Part shown: piece after piece, positions 43,123-54,571 of the stretch
Numbering within the stretch: the stretch's first letter is position 1
Layout: each line of letters begins with the position of its first letter
Assembly: GCA_947036815.1 (NCBI GenBank)
Contig: CAMQRS010000005.1
Span: 1 to 55,540, forward strand
Source: an uncultured Erysipelotrichaceae bacterium
GTDB taxonomy: Bacteria; Bacillota_I; Bacilli_A; Erysipelotrichales; Erysipelotrichaceae
Length of the DNA: 55,540 bases
Direction: 5' to 3'
Program-made: the position numbers and the translations under genes
Notes under the pieces: generated by a model
Told to the model about the DNA's origin: nothing
Database searches by the model: none
The model's input: the letters and a program-made list of their open reading frames with translations, nothing else

Positions 43123-43477
43123 TATAATGTATCAAAAAATAGCGAAGCTAGCATGTTTATTTTTAAGCGTTGTTAGTGTAATCACGTACATCATGAGTGC
43201 TGACTTTATGATGGCGATGGGAGTAGTAGTCGGTGGAATTACTAATATCTTAGGATTTATATACATTATTGTAATGGTAAATTCTTTAGACTTTAGAAAA
43301 AATGTAACTGCCATTGTGGTAGCACATTATATAGTTCGGTATTTAATCTATATTGGGATATTTACAGTGTCTCATTTCGTAGGTTTAAATATATTAACCA
43401 TGTTAATTGGTTTTTTATGTATAAACTTTGGAATCATTGTTTATACGAAACTCGATGAAAGGAGGAAAATCAATTGA
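43115..43477 (+). CDS. atpI: ATP synthase protein I
   Basis: A 120-aa membrane protein with about four hydrophobic segments, in the AtpI position at the head of the atp operon. AtpI proteins aid c-ring assembly and cation supply. The GTG at 43115 overlaps atpZ by 8 nt; the ATG at 43127 (116 aa) is also possible because GGTGG lies upstream of it. Sequence of AtpI is poorly conserved, so the name rests mainly on gene order. Confidence 0.75.
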   Translation: MDNIMYQKIAKLACLFLSVVSVITYIMSADFMMAMGVVVGGITNILGFIYIIVMVNSLDFRKNVTAIVVAHYIVRYLIYIGIFTVSHFVGLNILTMLIGFLCINFGIIVYTKLDERRKIN

Positions 43478-44178
43478 GCGTAGATGGGTTATTGTTTACC
43501 TTTGGATCATATGAATGGTTCTTACATCAAAGTATCATTATATGGCTAGTGTTGTGTGTGATTGTTACTAGTTTCTTATGCTATGCAGGAAGTAAACTAA
43601 AAAAAGCAGATCCAACCAAAGCACCAAGCGGATTGGTGTTAGTTGTTGAAACTGTCGCTGAATTTAGCATGAATGTGATTGGCGTAAACTTGAAAAGTAA
43701 AACCTGGAATTATTTACCATTTATGGGAACATTAATGTTCATGATGGTATTATCAAATTTGATGGGATTACTTGGGCTTCAAACCCCAACAAGTAATATG
43801 TCAGTTATATTAACACTTGTAGTATGCATGATTGTGATGATTCATGGAACAGACTTAAAGTTACATGGAGTAAAAGGTAAAATCAAGAGTTGGTGCGATC
43901 CAGTACCAGCATTATTACCGTTAAATATTATTGGAGATTTAGCATTTCCTATCTCTTTAACATTCCGTTTATTCGGAAACATGCTTGGAGGAACAATATT
44001 AGTAATGTTACTATATTTATTTGTTTCAAGCTTATTACCATGGGGGGCTGTATTCTTTGCAGTGACACCATTTATACATCTGTATTTTGATGTATTTGCA
44101 GCATTTATGCAGACGTATATCTTCTTTACGTTAGCCAGCTTCTTTTTATCAGAAGGTGCGGACGTAGAAGAGAATTAA
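43474..44178 (+). CDS. atpB: ATP synthase F0 subunit a
   Basis: Stator channel subunit, 234 aa, with about five to six membrane helices. The essential Arg that faces the c-ring is Arg165 in LTFRLFGNMLGG. WNYLPFMGTLMFMMVLSNLMGL is the conserved mid-part; the C-terminus LQTYIFF-like segment (MQTYIFFTLASFFL) forms the last helix. TTG start with GGAGG eight bases upstream, overlapping atpI by 4 nt, so translation is coupled. Confidence 0.95.
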   Translation: MSVDGLLFTFGSYEWFLHQSIIIWLVLCVIVTSFLCYAGSKLKKADPTKAPSGLVLVVETVAEFSMNVIGVNLKSKTWNYLPFMGTLMFMMVLSNLMGLLGLQTPTSNMSVILTLVVCMIVMIHGTDLKLHGVKGKIKSWCDPVPALLPLNIIGDLAFPISLTFRLFGNMLGGTILVMLLYLFVSSLLPWGAVFFAVTPFIHLYFDVFAAFMQTYIFFTLASFFLSEGADVEEN

Positions 44179-44211
44179 GAAAATTATAGTTAATTAAATT
44201 TAAAAAAATAA

Positions 44212-44469
<258 letters not shown>

Positions 44470-44498
44470 AAATAGTTAGAAAATAGGAGGAATAAACT

Positions 44499-45005
44499 AT
44501 GAATGTAGTAATTGATAATTATTTAAGATTAAGTTATCAAGATATGATCATGGTGTTGATATCTACTTTTCTGATTGTTTTCATTGCGAAAAAATACTTT
44601 TGGAATATTTTAAAAGATTATTTAGCACAAAGAGCTACGCATATTCAAACTCAATTAGATGATAGTAAAACTAAACTAAAAGAGAGTGAAGCTTTAAAGT
44701 TTCAATATGAAACTAAGCTAGCGGAAGCAAAAAGTGAAGCAAAAACAATGATTGAAAACGCATCTTCACATGCAAAAAATGAAGCTAATTCTATTTTAGA
44801 TAGTGCTAAAACACAAGCACAAGCGATGAAAGAAAAAGCAGAAAAAGAAATTGAACACGAAAAAACAAAAGTGAAAGATGAAATGAAACAACAAATTAGT
44901 GAAATAGCATTTATGGCTGCACAAAAAGTTGTAGAAAAAGAATTAGATGTATCAACACACAAGAAATATGTGGAAGACTTTATAAATAAGGTCGGTGATG
45001 AATAA
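44499..45005 (+). CDS. atpF: ATP synthase F0 subunit b
   Basis: Peripheral stalk, 168 aa. One N-terminal membrane helix (IMVLISTFLIVFIAKKYFW) then a long charged coiled-coil (residues ~40-140, e.g. ESEALKFQYETKLAEAKSEA, AQAMKEKAEKEIEHEKTKV). AGGAGG site. The stop shares one base with the atpH start. Confidence 0.95.
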   Translation: MNVVIDNYLRLSYQDMIMVLISTFLIVFIAKKYFWNILKDYLAQRATHIQTQLDDSKTKLKESEALKFQYETKLAEAKSEAKTMIENASSHAKNEANSILDSAKTQAQAMKEKAEKEIEHEKTKVKDEMKQQISEIAFMAAQKVVEKELDVSTHKKYVEDFINKVGDE

Positions 45006-45544
45006 TGGCAAGTATTGTAGCTAAAAACTATAGTGAAGCTTTATTTGAACTAGCGCAAGAAGAAAATAAATTAGAATTAATGAAAGAAGAATTAATGCAA
45101 ATTGATCAAGTGATCAAAGCGCATCCAGAATTACAAAAAGTACTTAGACATCCAAGTATTGAGAAAAAAGACAAAAAAGAAATGTTGTTGAATATTTTTC
45201 AAGAAATGGATATTCATGTATCTAGTTTTATTCGTTTATTAATTGATAAAAACCGTTTTATGAATTTCAGTGATATTGTAAGGGAATTTGAAAACCAATA
45301 CAATGAAGCTAATAATATTCAAATTGCCTATGTATATAGTGCAACTACCTTAGATGGTGATGAATTAACACGCTTACAAGCAATGCTTGAAACGAAAACG
45401 AAGAAAACGATTCAATTAGTATGCAAAATAGAAGAAACGTTAATTGCAGGAGTTAAAGTAAAAATCAATGATGATATTTATGATAATTCAATCGCAACTA
45501 AATTAAACAAGATGAAAGAAGCAGTCATTAAGTCTGCAGTATAA
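45005..45544 (+). CDS. atpH: ATP synthase F1 subunit delta
   Basis: Connects the peripheral stalk to the top of F1, 179 aa. VAKNYSEALFELAQEENKLE at the start and LRHPSIEKKDKKEMLLNIF are typical; LIAGVKVKINDDIYDNSIATKL near the C-terminus is the most conserved stretch of the family. Translation coupled to atpF (TAATG). Confidence 0.95.
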   Translation: MASIVAKNYSEALFELAQEENKLELMKEELMQIDQVIKAHPELQKVLRHPSIEKKDKKEMLLNIFQEMDIHVSSFIRLLIDKNRFMNFSDIVREFENQYNEANNIQIAYVYSATTLDGDELTRLQAMLETKTKKTIQLVCKIEETLIAGVKVKINDDIYDNSIATKLNKMKEAVIKSAV

Positions 45545-45563
45545 AAGAAGCGAGGTGTACTAG

Positions 45564-47069
45564 GTGAAATTAAGACCTGAAGAAATAAGTAAAGTAATTA
45601 AGGATCAAATCCGTAAATATGACGACGAATTAGAAGTTAGTGAAAGTGGAACAGTTATCACTATTGGTGATGGTATTTCATTAATTCATGGACTTGAAAA
45701 AGCAATGGCAGGAGAGCTATTGTTATTCCCAGGTGATGTTTATGGAATGGTATTTAACTTAGAAGAAGAACATGTAGGAGCCGTTTTAATGGGAAGTGAT
45801 TCTAACATTAAAGAAGGGGACATCGTAAAACGTACAGGACGCATTGTTGAAGTACCTGTAGGGGATGCGTTATTAGGAAGAGTAGTAAATGCATTAGGTC
45901 AAGCAATTGATGGTGGAGAAGAAATCAAATCTGATAAATTCAGAAATGTTGAACGTGTAGCTCCAGGAGTTATGACTCGTAAGAGTGTTCATCAACCATT
46001 ACAAACTGGATTGAAATGTATCGATTCAATGATTCCTATTGGTAAAGGTCAACGTGAGTTAATTATCGGAGATAGAGAAACTGGTAAAACAGCAATTGCT
46101 ATTGATACGATATTAAATCAAAAAGGACAAAATGTGAAATGTATCTATGTAGCCATCGGGCAAAAAGCAAGTACAGTAGCACAAATTGTTGAAAAATTAA
46201 GAGCAAATGATGCCCTTTCTTATACTACTATCGTAAGTAGTACAGCAAGTGATGCAGCACCACTTCAATACATTGCTCCATATGCAGGATGTGCAATCGG
46301 GGAAGAATGGATGGAAAACGGTGAAGATGTATTAATTGTTTATGATGACTTAAGTAAACATGCAGTAGCATACCGTACAATGTCATTATTATTAAAACGT
46401 CCACCAGGACGTGAAGCATACCCAGGAGATGTATTCTACTTACATTCAAGATTATTAGAAAGAGCTGCAAAACTATCAGACAAATATGGTGCTGGAAGTA
46501 TTACCGCTTTACCTATTATTGAAACACAAGCAGGAGATATTTCAGCATATATTCCTACCAACGTAATTTCGATTACAGATGGACAAATATTCCTTCAAAC
46601 AGAATTATTTAATGCAGGTATTAGACCAGCAGTAGATGGAGGATTATCAGTAAGTCGTGTTGGTGGTAGTGCACAAACAAAAGCAATGAAACAAGTAGCA
46701 GGTTCATTAAAATTAGAATTAGCTCAATATACAGAATTACAAGCATTTGCACAATTTGGTAGTGATTTAGATCCTATTACTAAAGCAACTTTAGATCATG
46801 GAGCAAGACTTAGAGAATTGTTGAAACAAGGACAATACTCTCCGTTAAATGTTACTGAACAAGTGTTATCTTTATTTGCAGCACAACAAGGGTATTTAAA
46901 AAATGTTGAAGTCGATCAAGTAAAAGAATACGAGAAACAAATGCATATGTATATGCAACAAAATCATGCTGATATCGTAACGGTATTACATGAAACAAAT
47001 ATTATTTCTGACGAAACTAAAGAACAATTAAAAGCAGCATTAGATGCTTTTAAAAAAGTGTTTCTATAG
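45564..47069 (+). CDS. atpA: ATP synthase F1 subunit alpha
   Basis: Non-catalytic hexamer subunit, 501 aa. [20 protein letters not shown] forms the barrel domain, [13 protein letters not shown] is Walker A (near residue 169), [16 protein letters not shown] Walker B, and [18 protein letters not shown] the signature near residue 353. GTG start preceded by CGAGGTG. Length and motifs are complete. Confidence 0.97.
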   Translation: MKLRPEEISKVIKDQIRKYDDELEVSESGTVITIGDGISLIHGLEKAMAGELLLFPGDVYGMVFNLEEEHVGAVLMGSDSNIKEGDIVKRTGRIVEVPVGDALLGRVVNALGQAIDGGEEIKSDKFRNVERVAPGVMTRKSVHQPLQTGLKCIDSMIPIGKGQRELIIGDRETGKTAIAIDTILNQKGQNVKCIYVAIGQKASTVAQIVEKLRANDALSYTTIVSSTASDAAPLQYIAPYAGCAIGEEWMENGEDVLIVYDDLSKHAVAYRTMSLLLKRPPGREAYPGDVFYLHSRLLERAAKLSDKYGAGSITALPIIETQAGDISAYIPTNVISITDGQIFLQTELFNAGIRPAVDGGLSVSRVGGSAQTKAMKQVAGSLKLELAQYTELQAFAQFGSDLDPITKATLDHGARLRELLKQGQYSPLNVTEQVLSLFAAQQGYLKNVEVDQVKEYEKQMHMYMQQNHADIVTVLHETNIISDETKEQLKAALDAFKKVFL

Positions 47070-47077
47070 TATAAATC

Positions 47078-49335
<2,258 letters not shown>

Positions 49336-49338
49336 TTT

Positions 49339-49728
49339 ATGATGGACGTGAAAATCATCACACCTAGTGGACTATACGCAGAATGTAGCGCTACACAAAT
49401 TAATGCGTGTAGTGTAGAAGGTGAATTTGGTTTACTATCGAACCATATGCCAATGGTTGCAATGCTAGACGTATCTCGTTTAGAAATAGTTAATCAAGGT
49501 GAGAAAAAAGAATACGCAATCTCTGGAGGAATGTTACATTTTATAAATAATAAAGTGAATATCCTAACAGATGCTATTGAAGGTAATGAAGAAATAGATC
49601 TTGAACGTGCTGCTAAAGCAAAAGAAAGAGCTGAAAAAAGATTACAAAGTGTAGACGTAGATTCTAGAAGAGCTGAAATCGCACTTAAAAGAGCAATTAA
49701 TCGTATGAAAGTGAAGAAAGCCTTATAA
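49339..49728 (+). CDS. atpC: ATP synthase F1 subunit epsilon
   Basis: Rotor subunit that can inhibit hydrolysis, 129 aa. N-terminal beta-sandwich (VKIITPSGLYAECSATQINA, GEFGLLSNHMPMVAML) and the C-terminal two-helix tail (ERAAKAKERAEKRLQS...RAEIALKRAINRMKV). Two successive ATGs (49339, 49342). The stop TAA overlaps the ATG of a tiny membrane peptide. Confidence 0.95.
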   Translation: MMDVKIITPSGLYAECSATQINACSVEGEFGLLSNHMPMVAMLDVSRLEIVNQGEKKEYAISGGMLHFINNKVNILTDAIEGNEEIDLERAAKAKERAEKRLQSVDVDSRRAEIALKRAINRMKVKKAL

Positions 49729-49802
49729 TGATGAAATACATTAGAGTTGCATTCATTTTAGTTATTGTACTTATGCTAACAATGAGTATATTCTTAGTAT
49801 AG
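49728..49802 (+). CDS. 24-aa membrane peptide coupled to atpC
   Basis: Begins at TAATG, overlapping the atpC stop codon, and encodes a single hydrophobic helix (VAFILVIVLMLTMSIFLV) after a short basic start MMKYIR. A second ATG follows three bases on. The stop-start overlap is the same coupling device used between atpF and atpH, which is the main reason to call it. Function unknown; might sit beside F0 (inference). Too short for a homology-based call by eye. Confidence 0.45.
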   Translation: MMKYIRVAFILVIVLMLTMSIFLV

Positions 49803-49850
49803 AAACAATGACTAGATAAACACTAACATAAGCTTACAAATCATAATATA

Positions 49851-49897
49851 AAAACACGAGACATATTGGTAGTGAACCATATGTTTTGTGTTTTTTT
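49851..49897 (+). terminator. Terminator of the atp operon
   Basis: AAAACAC pairs with GTGTTTT and inner ACATAT...ATATGT arms, followed by TTTTTTT. Confidence 0.8.
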
Positions 49898-49986
49898 ATA
49901 TTGTGGATAATTTAGGGATTATGATAAGCATAAAAAAATAGTGCTTATTAGTGAATTAAATGATTTTCTTATTGTAAATTATACGT

Positions 49987-50038
49987 TATAATTTATTTCA
50001 ATAAAAATGTGACCATAACACGTGCATACACGTGTTAT
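49987..50038 (+). promoter_or_regulatory. -10 box and perfect inverted repeat before the sigma-factor gene
   Basis: TATAAT at 49987-49992 with no good -35 box. Downstream, ATAACACGTG (50015-50024) and its exact complement (50029-50038) flank CATA: a 24-bp perfect palindrome in the leader, 4 nt before the GAGGGGG ribosome site (50043). It could be an operator or an mRNA hairpin that limits sigma-factor synthesis. Confidence 0.5.
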
Positions 50039-50057
50039 AAGTGAGGGGGTTATTGTT

Positions 50058-50546
50058 ATGATTGAGAATGAAGATTCTAAATTAGAAGTTGTATATGATT
50101 TATATGCAAACATGCTATATAGAATTTCATATTCCATACTAATGTCAAAAGAAGATGCAGAAGATGCAGTTGCTGAAACATTTATTGTATATATAAAAAG
50201 AAACCCAGTACATATTGAAAGTGAACATACAAAGGCTTGGCTAATACGAGTTGTGATTAATAAAAGTAGGGATATTCGACGCAAGAGAATCATCCGTAGC
50301 TATATCTCTTTAAGTGATACGAAAGAGTATGCAAAAGAAGTAGATCATAGTGATACTTTACTTGATCTTGTGCATCAACTATCTGATAAATATAAGATAG
50401 TTATCCTTTTATATTATTATGAAGAATATAGTGTGCAAGAAATTTCAACTATCTTAAAAATTAGTATATCCAATGTTAAAATGCGTTTATTAAGAGCACG
50501 CAAAGTCTTAAAACAACTGATAGAAAAGGAGAGAAATGATGATTAA
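50058..50546 (+). CDS. ECF-type RNA polymerase sigma factor
   Basis: A 162-aa sigma-70-family factor with only regions 2 and 4. Region 2: VYDLYANMLYRISYSILM with EDAEDAVAETFIVYIK and WLIRVVINKSRDIRRK. Region 4: LSDKYKIVILLYYYEEYSVQEI, then the recognition helix ISISNVKMRLLRARKVLKQL. The ATG at 50058 follows GAGGGGG; the longer frame upstream runs through the palindrome. It overlaps the next gene, a one-helix membrane protein, the classic arrangement of a sigma/anti-sigma pair. Its target promoter motif is not identified. Confidence 0.92.
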   Translation: MIENEDSKLEVVYDLYANMLYRISYSILMSKEDAEDAVAETFIVYIKRNPVHIESEHTKAWLIRVVINKSRDIRRKRIIRSYISLSDTKEYAKEVDHSDTLLDLVHQLSDKYKIVILLYYYEEYSVQEISTILKISISNVKMRLLRARKVLKQLIEKERNDD

Positions 50547-51024
50547 TCAAAAACATAAAGAGGCATACCAACAAATCAAATTGGATGAACAATTTAAAGA
50601 TAGAGTCATGGCGCTTAATCATACACAAAGCTTCTTTTCTATGAGAGTAAAAGCGAGTGTTGCTTTATGTAGTTTGATGCTTATTTGTGGGTTGGCTTAT
50701 TCACTAGTAAATCATGAACATTATTCAATTGATGTGATTGATATGCCAATGGTTCCCAGAGCAATGTCAGTTGGTAATACATTACAACTCTCATTGAATA
50801 TCATTACAGACAGTGAGATAAAGGTATCAGTGAGTACGGGATATTTGGAACAAGATTCAAATATCTATGAAGTATATGAATGTGAAGAAGAGTGCATACT
50901 AGTATGGACGATAGAGGATACAATAACGTCACGTTGTTATTTATATGTGGAAACTAGTGAAAACGTGGAACGATATATAATAACACAGGATAGCACCAGT
51001 CAATGGAACATAGAAAGAGGTTAA
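50539..51024 (+). CDS. Single-pass membrane protein, presumptive anti-sigma factor
   Basis: A 161-aa protein with ~40 cytoplasmic residues (NQKHKEAYQQIKLDEQFKDR), one membrane helix (VKASVALCSLMLICGLAYSLV) and a ~100-residue outer domain with several cysteines (YECEEECILVW). It overlaps the sigma-factor gene by 8 nt. Order, coupling and topology fit a membrane anti-sigma factor that releases the sigma factor on an outside signal; no zinc-binding anti-sigma motif is seen, so this is inference. The second of two ATGs is chosen from AGGAG spacing. Confidence 0.65.
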   Translation: MINQKHKEAYQQIKLDEQFKDRVMALNHTQSFFSMRVKASVALCSLMLICGLAYSLVNHEHYSIDVIDMPMVPRAMSVGNTLQLSLNIITDSEIKVSVSTGYLEQDSNIYEVYECEEECILVWTIEDTITSRCYLYVETSENVERYIITQDSTSQWNIERG

Positions 51025-51026
51025 TG

Positions 51027-51536
51027 ATGAAAAAAATCATAGTTGGATTATTAAGTTTAATATTATCAGTTACAGTAGTAGGATGTTCGAATTCAGATAG
51101 TAAAGTAGAAGGTCCAGAAGGAACTCTTTCAGAAATCGTAGAAGAAATATATGCAGCAAAAGATACAGAATTCATGTTACAAACAAATGAAGTAGATATG
51201 AGTGATGAAAATATATTCAAATCATATACTGGATTATCAAGTACAGACGGTGTAAAAGAAGCGGTTGCATCTGAAACAATGATGGGATCACAAGCATATT
51301 CATTAGTGTTAGTTAGAGTAAATGATGCAAGTGATGCGAATGATGTTTCTGAAGAAATGAAAGAAAACATTGATCAAAGAAAATGGATTTGTGTAGAAGC
51401 AGATGATTTACAAGTAGTAAGTGCAAACGATGTAGTCATGTTGATAATGATGTCTACAGAATTTAAAGATACAATCACTTCACAAGAAATAGTAGATGCT
51501 TTTTCTGATATAAGTGGTGGATTAGACAACGAATAA
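51027..51536 (+). CDS. Lipoprotein, DUF4358-like
   Basis: Exported lipoprotein of 169 aa. Signal peptide MKKIIVGLLSLILSVTVVGC ends at Cys20. The mature part is acidic and has a beta/alpha pattern (EIVEEIYAAKD; YSLVLVRVNDASDANDVSEEM). It resembles DUF4358 proteins that I associate with MBOAT/DHHW loci in Firmicutes; that is from memory. It overlaps the preceding stop and follows AGAGG. Function unknown; an accessory on the outer face is likely. Confidence 0.75.
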   Translation: MKKIIVGLLSLILSVTVVGCSNSDSKVEGPEGTLSEIVEEIYAAKDTEFMLQTNEVDMSDENIFKSYTGLSSTDGVKEAVASETMMGSQAYSLVLVRVNDASDANDVSEEMKENIDQRKWICVEADDLQVVSANDVVMLIMMSTEFKDTITSQEIVDAFSDISGGLDNE

Positions 51537-51545
51537 ATAATGAAA

Positions 51546-51572
51546 AACAGCCTAGAGATAGGCTGTTACTTT
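51546..51572 (+). terminator. Hairpin between the lipoprotein and MBOAT genes
   Basis: Perfect 9-bp stem AACAGCCTA/TAGGCTGTT, loop GAGA, tail ACTTTT. A partial terminator that could lower MBOAT expression relative to the sigma operon. Confidence 0.6.
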
Positions 51573-51584
51573 TAGAGGTGAAAT

Positions 51585-52970
51585 ATGTTATTTTCTAGTA
51601 TCACGTTTTTATATTACTTTTTACCAATCGTAATGATTGTATATTTTGTAGTGCCAAACATGTATAGAAATGTGGTACTGCTAATTTTTAGTTTACTCTT
51701 TTATGCGTGGGGAGAACCAATCTATATACTCTTAATGATATTCACTATCGTTGAATCCTATCTAATAGGAAGATGTATTGAGCATAGTGAGTGTCATAGA
51801 AAGAAAAAGATGTACTTAGGAATTGGAGTTATTCTTGGGATATCACTGTTACTGTATTTTAAATATAGTGACTTTATTATATTGAACATAAATGAAATTG
51901 CTAATACGGAAATAGACTTATTGAAATTAAGTCTTCCTATTGGGATTAGTTTCTTTACGTTTCAAACCATAAGTTACGTGATTGACGTATATCGTAGGGA
52001 TGTAAGTGCATCAAATAATATCATAAATTATGCTACTTATGTTTGTATGTTTCCACAATTAATTGCGGGACCGATTGTTCGATATGCGGATATAAATGAT
52101 GAATTAACGTATCGAGAATTAAGTACATCGAATGTGTATGATGGGATTGCACGCTTTCTAGTAGGACTATCTAAAAAAGTATTGATCGCAAACTTATTGG
52201 GCGAATTATGCCAGATATTTTTAACGAGTGATCCAAGCGTACTATTTTACTGGATGTATGCGATTAGTTTCTCGTTGCATATCTATTTTGATTTTTCTGC
52301 GTATAGTGATATGGCAATCGGATTAGGAAAAATATTTGGGTTTACATTTTTAGAAAACTTCAACTATCCATTTATCTCAAAAAGTATTACAGAGTTTTGG
52401 AGAAGATGGCATATTTCACTTGGGAATTGGTTTAGGGACTATGTGTATATCCCGTTAGGTGGAAATCGCAAAGGACTACGCAGAACGATTATTAATATAT
52501 TTATTGTATGGATGCTAACAGGATTATGGCATGGCTCAAACTATACATTTATTGTATGGGGACTATTGTTTGCGATTCTATTGCTGATAGAAAAATTATT
52601 TCTACTGACATACTTGAAAAAGATGAAGGGTTTCGCACATGTATATACATTGTTCTTTGTGGGTATCAGTTTTATGATATTTGATGCTCCTAGCGTATCA
52701 ATAGCGATAGAGCGAATCTTTGGTTTGTTTGCGTTTACTAGTCTACCCTTAGTGAATGATCAATCTATGTATTATCTGAATAGCTACTTTATCATCATTG
52801 GGTTTGCGATTTTTAGTGCTACGCCAATTCCTACTAATTTTATGAAGAAGTTGAGACAATACAGATGGAGTGCTCCGTTTGAAGTAGTTGGACTCATCTT
52901 ACTCCTATTTGTGGTAACTGCCTTTTTAGTAGATGGATCTTATAATCCATTTTTATACTTTAGGTTTTAA
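51585..52970 (+). CDS. MBOAT-family O-acyltransferase (AlgI-like)
   Basis: Polytopic membrane acyltransferase, 461 aa with about ten hydrophobic segments. The MBOAT core reads AGPIVRYADI, FSAYSDMAIGLGKIFGF, ITEFWRRWHISLGNWFRDYVY (near residue 268) and LTGLWHGSNYTFIVWG, whose His316 is the expected catalytic histidine. AlgI/DltB-like members pass acetyl or other acyl groups across the membrane to a partner protein. The DHHW/AlgX-like protein next door is the likely acceptor or transferase. AGAGGTG start. Confidence 0.93.
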   Translation: MLFSSITFLYYFLPIVMIVYFVVPNMYRNVVLLIFSLLFYAWGEPIYILLMIFTIVESYLIGRCIEHSECHRKKKMYLGIGVILGISLLLYFKYSDFIILNINEIANTEIDLLKLSLPIGISFFTFQTISYVIDVYRRDVSASNNIINYATYVCMFPQLIAGPIVRYADINDELTYRELSTSNVYDGIARFLVGLSKKVLIANLLGELCQIFLTSDPSVLFYWMYAISFSLHIYFDFSAYSDMAIGLGKIFGFTFLENFNYPFISKSITEFWRRWHISLGNWFRDYVYIPLGGNRKGLRRTIINIFIVWMLTGLWHGSNYTFIVWGLLFAILLLIEKLFLLTYLKKMKGFAHVYTLFFVGISFMIFDAPSVSIAIERIFGLFAFTSLPLVNDQSMYYLNSYFIIIGFAIFSATPIPTNFMKKLRQYRWSAPFEVVGLILLLFVVTAFLVDGSYNPFLYFRF

Positions 52971-52981
52971 GAGGTAATAAA

Positions 52982-54076
52982 ATGAAAGATAAACATAAAA
53001 AGTATGCGTTGAGCATACTACTTACTATTTGGTTCATCATTGCCGTGTTGTGCTGGATGGTTCCAACTAAGGATATATCCAATAGTGAGAGAAGAACATT
53101 AGCAAGTATGCCTGAATGGAGTGTGTCTAATGTGATGTCAGCTCAATTTATGGAACAGTTTGAAGAATATGCAATGGATCAATTCATTGAACGAGATGCC
53201 TTTAGAAAGCTTAAATCAATGACAAGCTTATACCTGTTACAACTAAATGATGTGAATGATTTATTGTATCAAGACGGGCATATTAATAAAATTAATTACC
53301 CACTTAATGAAGATTCGATTGAACATGCAACGAATAAATTTAATTATATTTATGATTCTTATTTAAAAGATAGTGATGTGAATATATACAGTTCTATTAT
53401 TTATGATAAGGGATATCACTTAAGTGAGGGAAGTTTATCAATAGATTATGAACACTTAAGTAACTTAGTACAACAAGAGATGGAGTATGCAAACTATATT
53501 GAGATAAATGATTTACTGTCATTAACTGATTTCTATGCTAGTGATACGCATTGGAAACAAGAAAACTTAATAGATGTGGCAAATACTTTGTTGAAAGAGA
53601 TGCATACATTTGAAGGAATAGTATCCTATAGTGAACAGATAGCACTAAAAGACTTTGAGGGTGTATATCAAGGGCAATCAGGATTGTCGCTTGGGAATGA
53701 TACACTTACGTTTCTAACGAATCAGATACTGGAAGATAGTATTGTTCAAGATTCACTTGATCCAACATTGGGCGCTGTTTACGATATAAGTGCAGTTGTA
53801 GAAAGAGATCCTTATGAACTGTATGTAGGAGGAGCTACCCCGTTAATATCTATCACCAATGAATTGGCAACAAATACGAAAGAATTAGTCATATTTAGAG
53901 ATTCCTTTGCGAGTAGTTTAGCTCCTTTACTTGTTCATTCGTATTCAAAAATAACGTTGATTGATATCCGATACATGAGTAGTGAGAATCTTAGTGAGTA
54001 CATTACATTCAGCAATCAAGATGTATTGTTTATGTATAGTTCATTGTTGTTGAATGATAGTTATACATTGAAATAA
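52982..54076 (+). CDS. DHHW-family/AlgX-like secreted acyltransferase partner
   Basis: A 364-aa protein anchored by an N-terminal helix (SILLTIWFIIAVLCWMV), with the rest outside. The N-terminal SERRTLASMPEWS block is typical of the DHHW family; the catalytic candidates of the SGNH-like fold are Asp188/His190 in SDTHWK and Ser308 in FRDSFAS. Homologues such as AlgX/AlgJ add acetyl groups to an exported polysaccharide. GAGG ribosome site, 11 nt after the MBOAT gene. The acceptor glycan is unknown. Confidence 0.9.
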   Translation: MKDKHKKYALSILLTIWFIIAVLCWMVPTKDISNSERRTLASMPEWSVSNVMSAQFMEQFEEYAMDQFIERDAFRKLKSMTSLYLLQLNDVNDLLYQDGHINKINYPLNEDSIEHATNKFNYIYDSYLKDSDVNIYSSIIYDKGYHLSEGSLSIDYEHLSNLVQQEMEYANYIEINDLLSLTDFYASDTHWKQENLIDVANTLLKEMHTFEGIVSYSEQIALKDFEGVYQGQSGLSLGNDTLTFLTNQILEDSIVQDSLDPTLGAVYDISAVVERDPYELYVGGATPLISITNELATNTKELVIFRDSFASSLAPLLVHSYSKITLIDIRYMSSENLSEYITFSNQDVLFMYSSLLLNDSYTLK

Positions 54077-54230
54077 AAGAGTCTGCAGATTAATGAAATA
54101 AATAGGAAGTAAAGTTGATTGTATGGAAATAAGTTTGATATATAATTGAATGCATATAATAAAAAAGCGATATGTATATGATACAGTCCTAGTCAAGTAG
54201 ACACAGAAAATAATTGAAATTTGTATACTG
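54077..54230. other. Non-coding spacer with a possible IS end relic
   Basis: No gene seen. At 54191-54233 the words CAAGTAGACACAG and TATACTGCACC resemble pieces of IS3-family ends (AGTTAGACA and TGTACTGCACC types), but there is no transposase remnant, so this is a weak impression. Confidence 0.25.
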
Positions 54231-54263
54231 CACCACATTCAATATAAAGGATGTGGTGTTTTT
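54231..54263 (+). terminator. Terminator downstream of the MBOAT-DHHW unit
   Basis: Stem CACCACATTC (54231-54240) with GGATGTGGTG (54249-54258), loop AATATAAA, tail TTTTT. Confidence 0.75.
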
Positions 54264-54341
54264 ATGTGGTATTTAATTAACTTATAATTTGATACTTTTA
54301 TATAGTGTGTGGAAAAATATGTAGGTATATAGTAATGGTAT

Positions 54342-54369
54342 TTGACAAAAGCATTGTATATGTTAAAAT
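54342..54369 (+). promoter_or_regulatory. Strong promoter with long leader before the last gene
   Basis: TTGACA (54342-54347), 16 nt, TGT-TAAAAT with extended -10 (hexamer 54364-54369). The gene begins at 54572, so the leader would be about 195 nt. The leader (54376-54571) holds an AAGGAG at 54455 followed by very short frames only; I could not match it to a riboswitch class. Confidence 0.7.
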
Positions 54370-54571
54370 CAAATTAATAGATAAGAACTTGAATGATTGA
54401 ACTAAATAAAAGTAGGTATTCAAAATAATTGTTAGGAAAATAATGCTTTTCATTAAGGAGTAAGTGATATTTGGTGAGGTTCGCTTATGTGGATGGAGAA
54501 TTTGAATTCAACTGAATAGAGACAATTAAGTAGATAAAAACAGGTAGGATAGCCTAGAGGGGTATTTTCAA

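Noticed and set aside
54191-54233. Insertion-sequence end relic
   Set aside because: Only short word similarity to IS3-type ends; no transposase fragment, second end or target duplication found.
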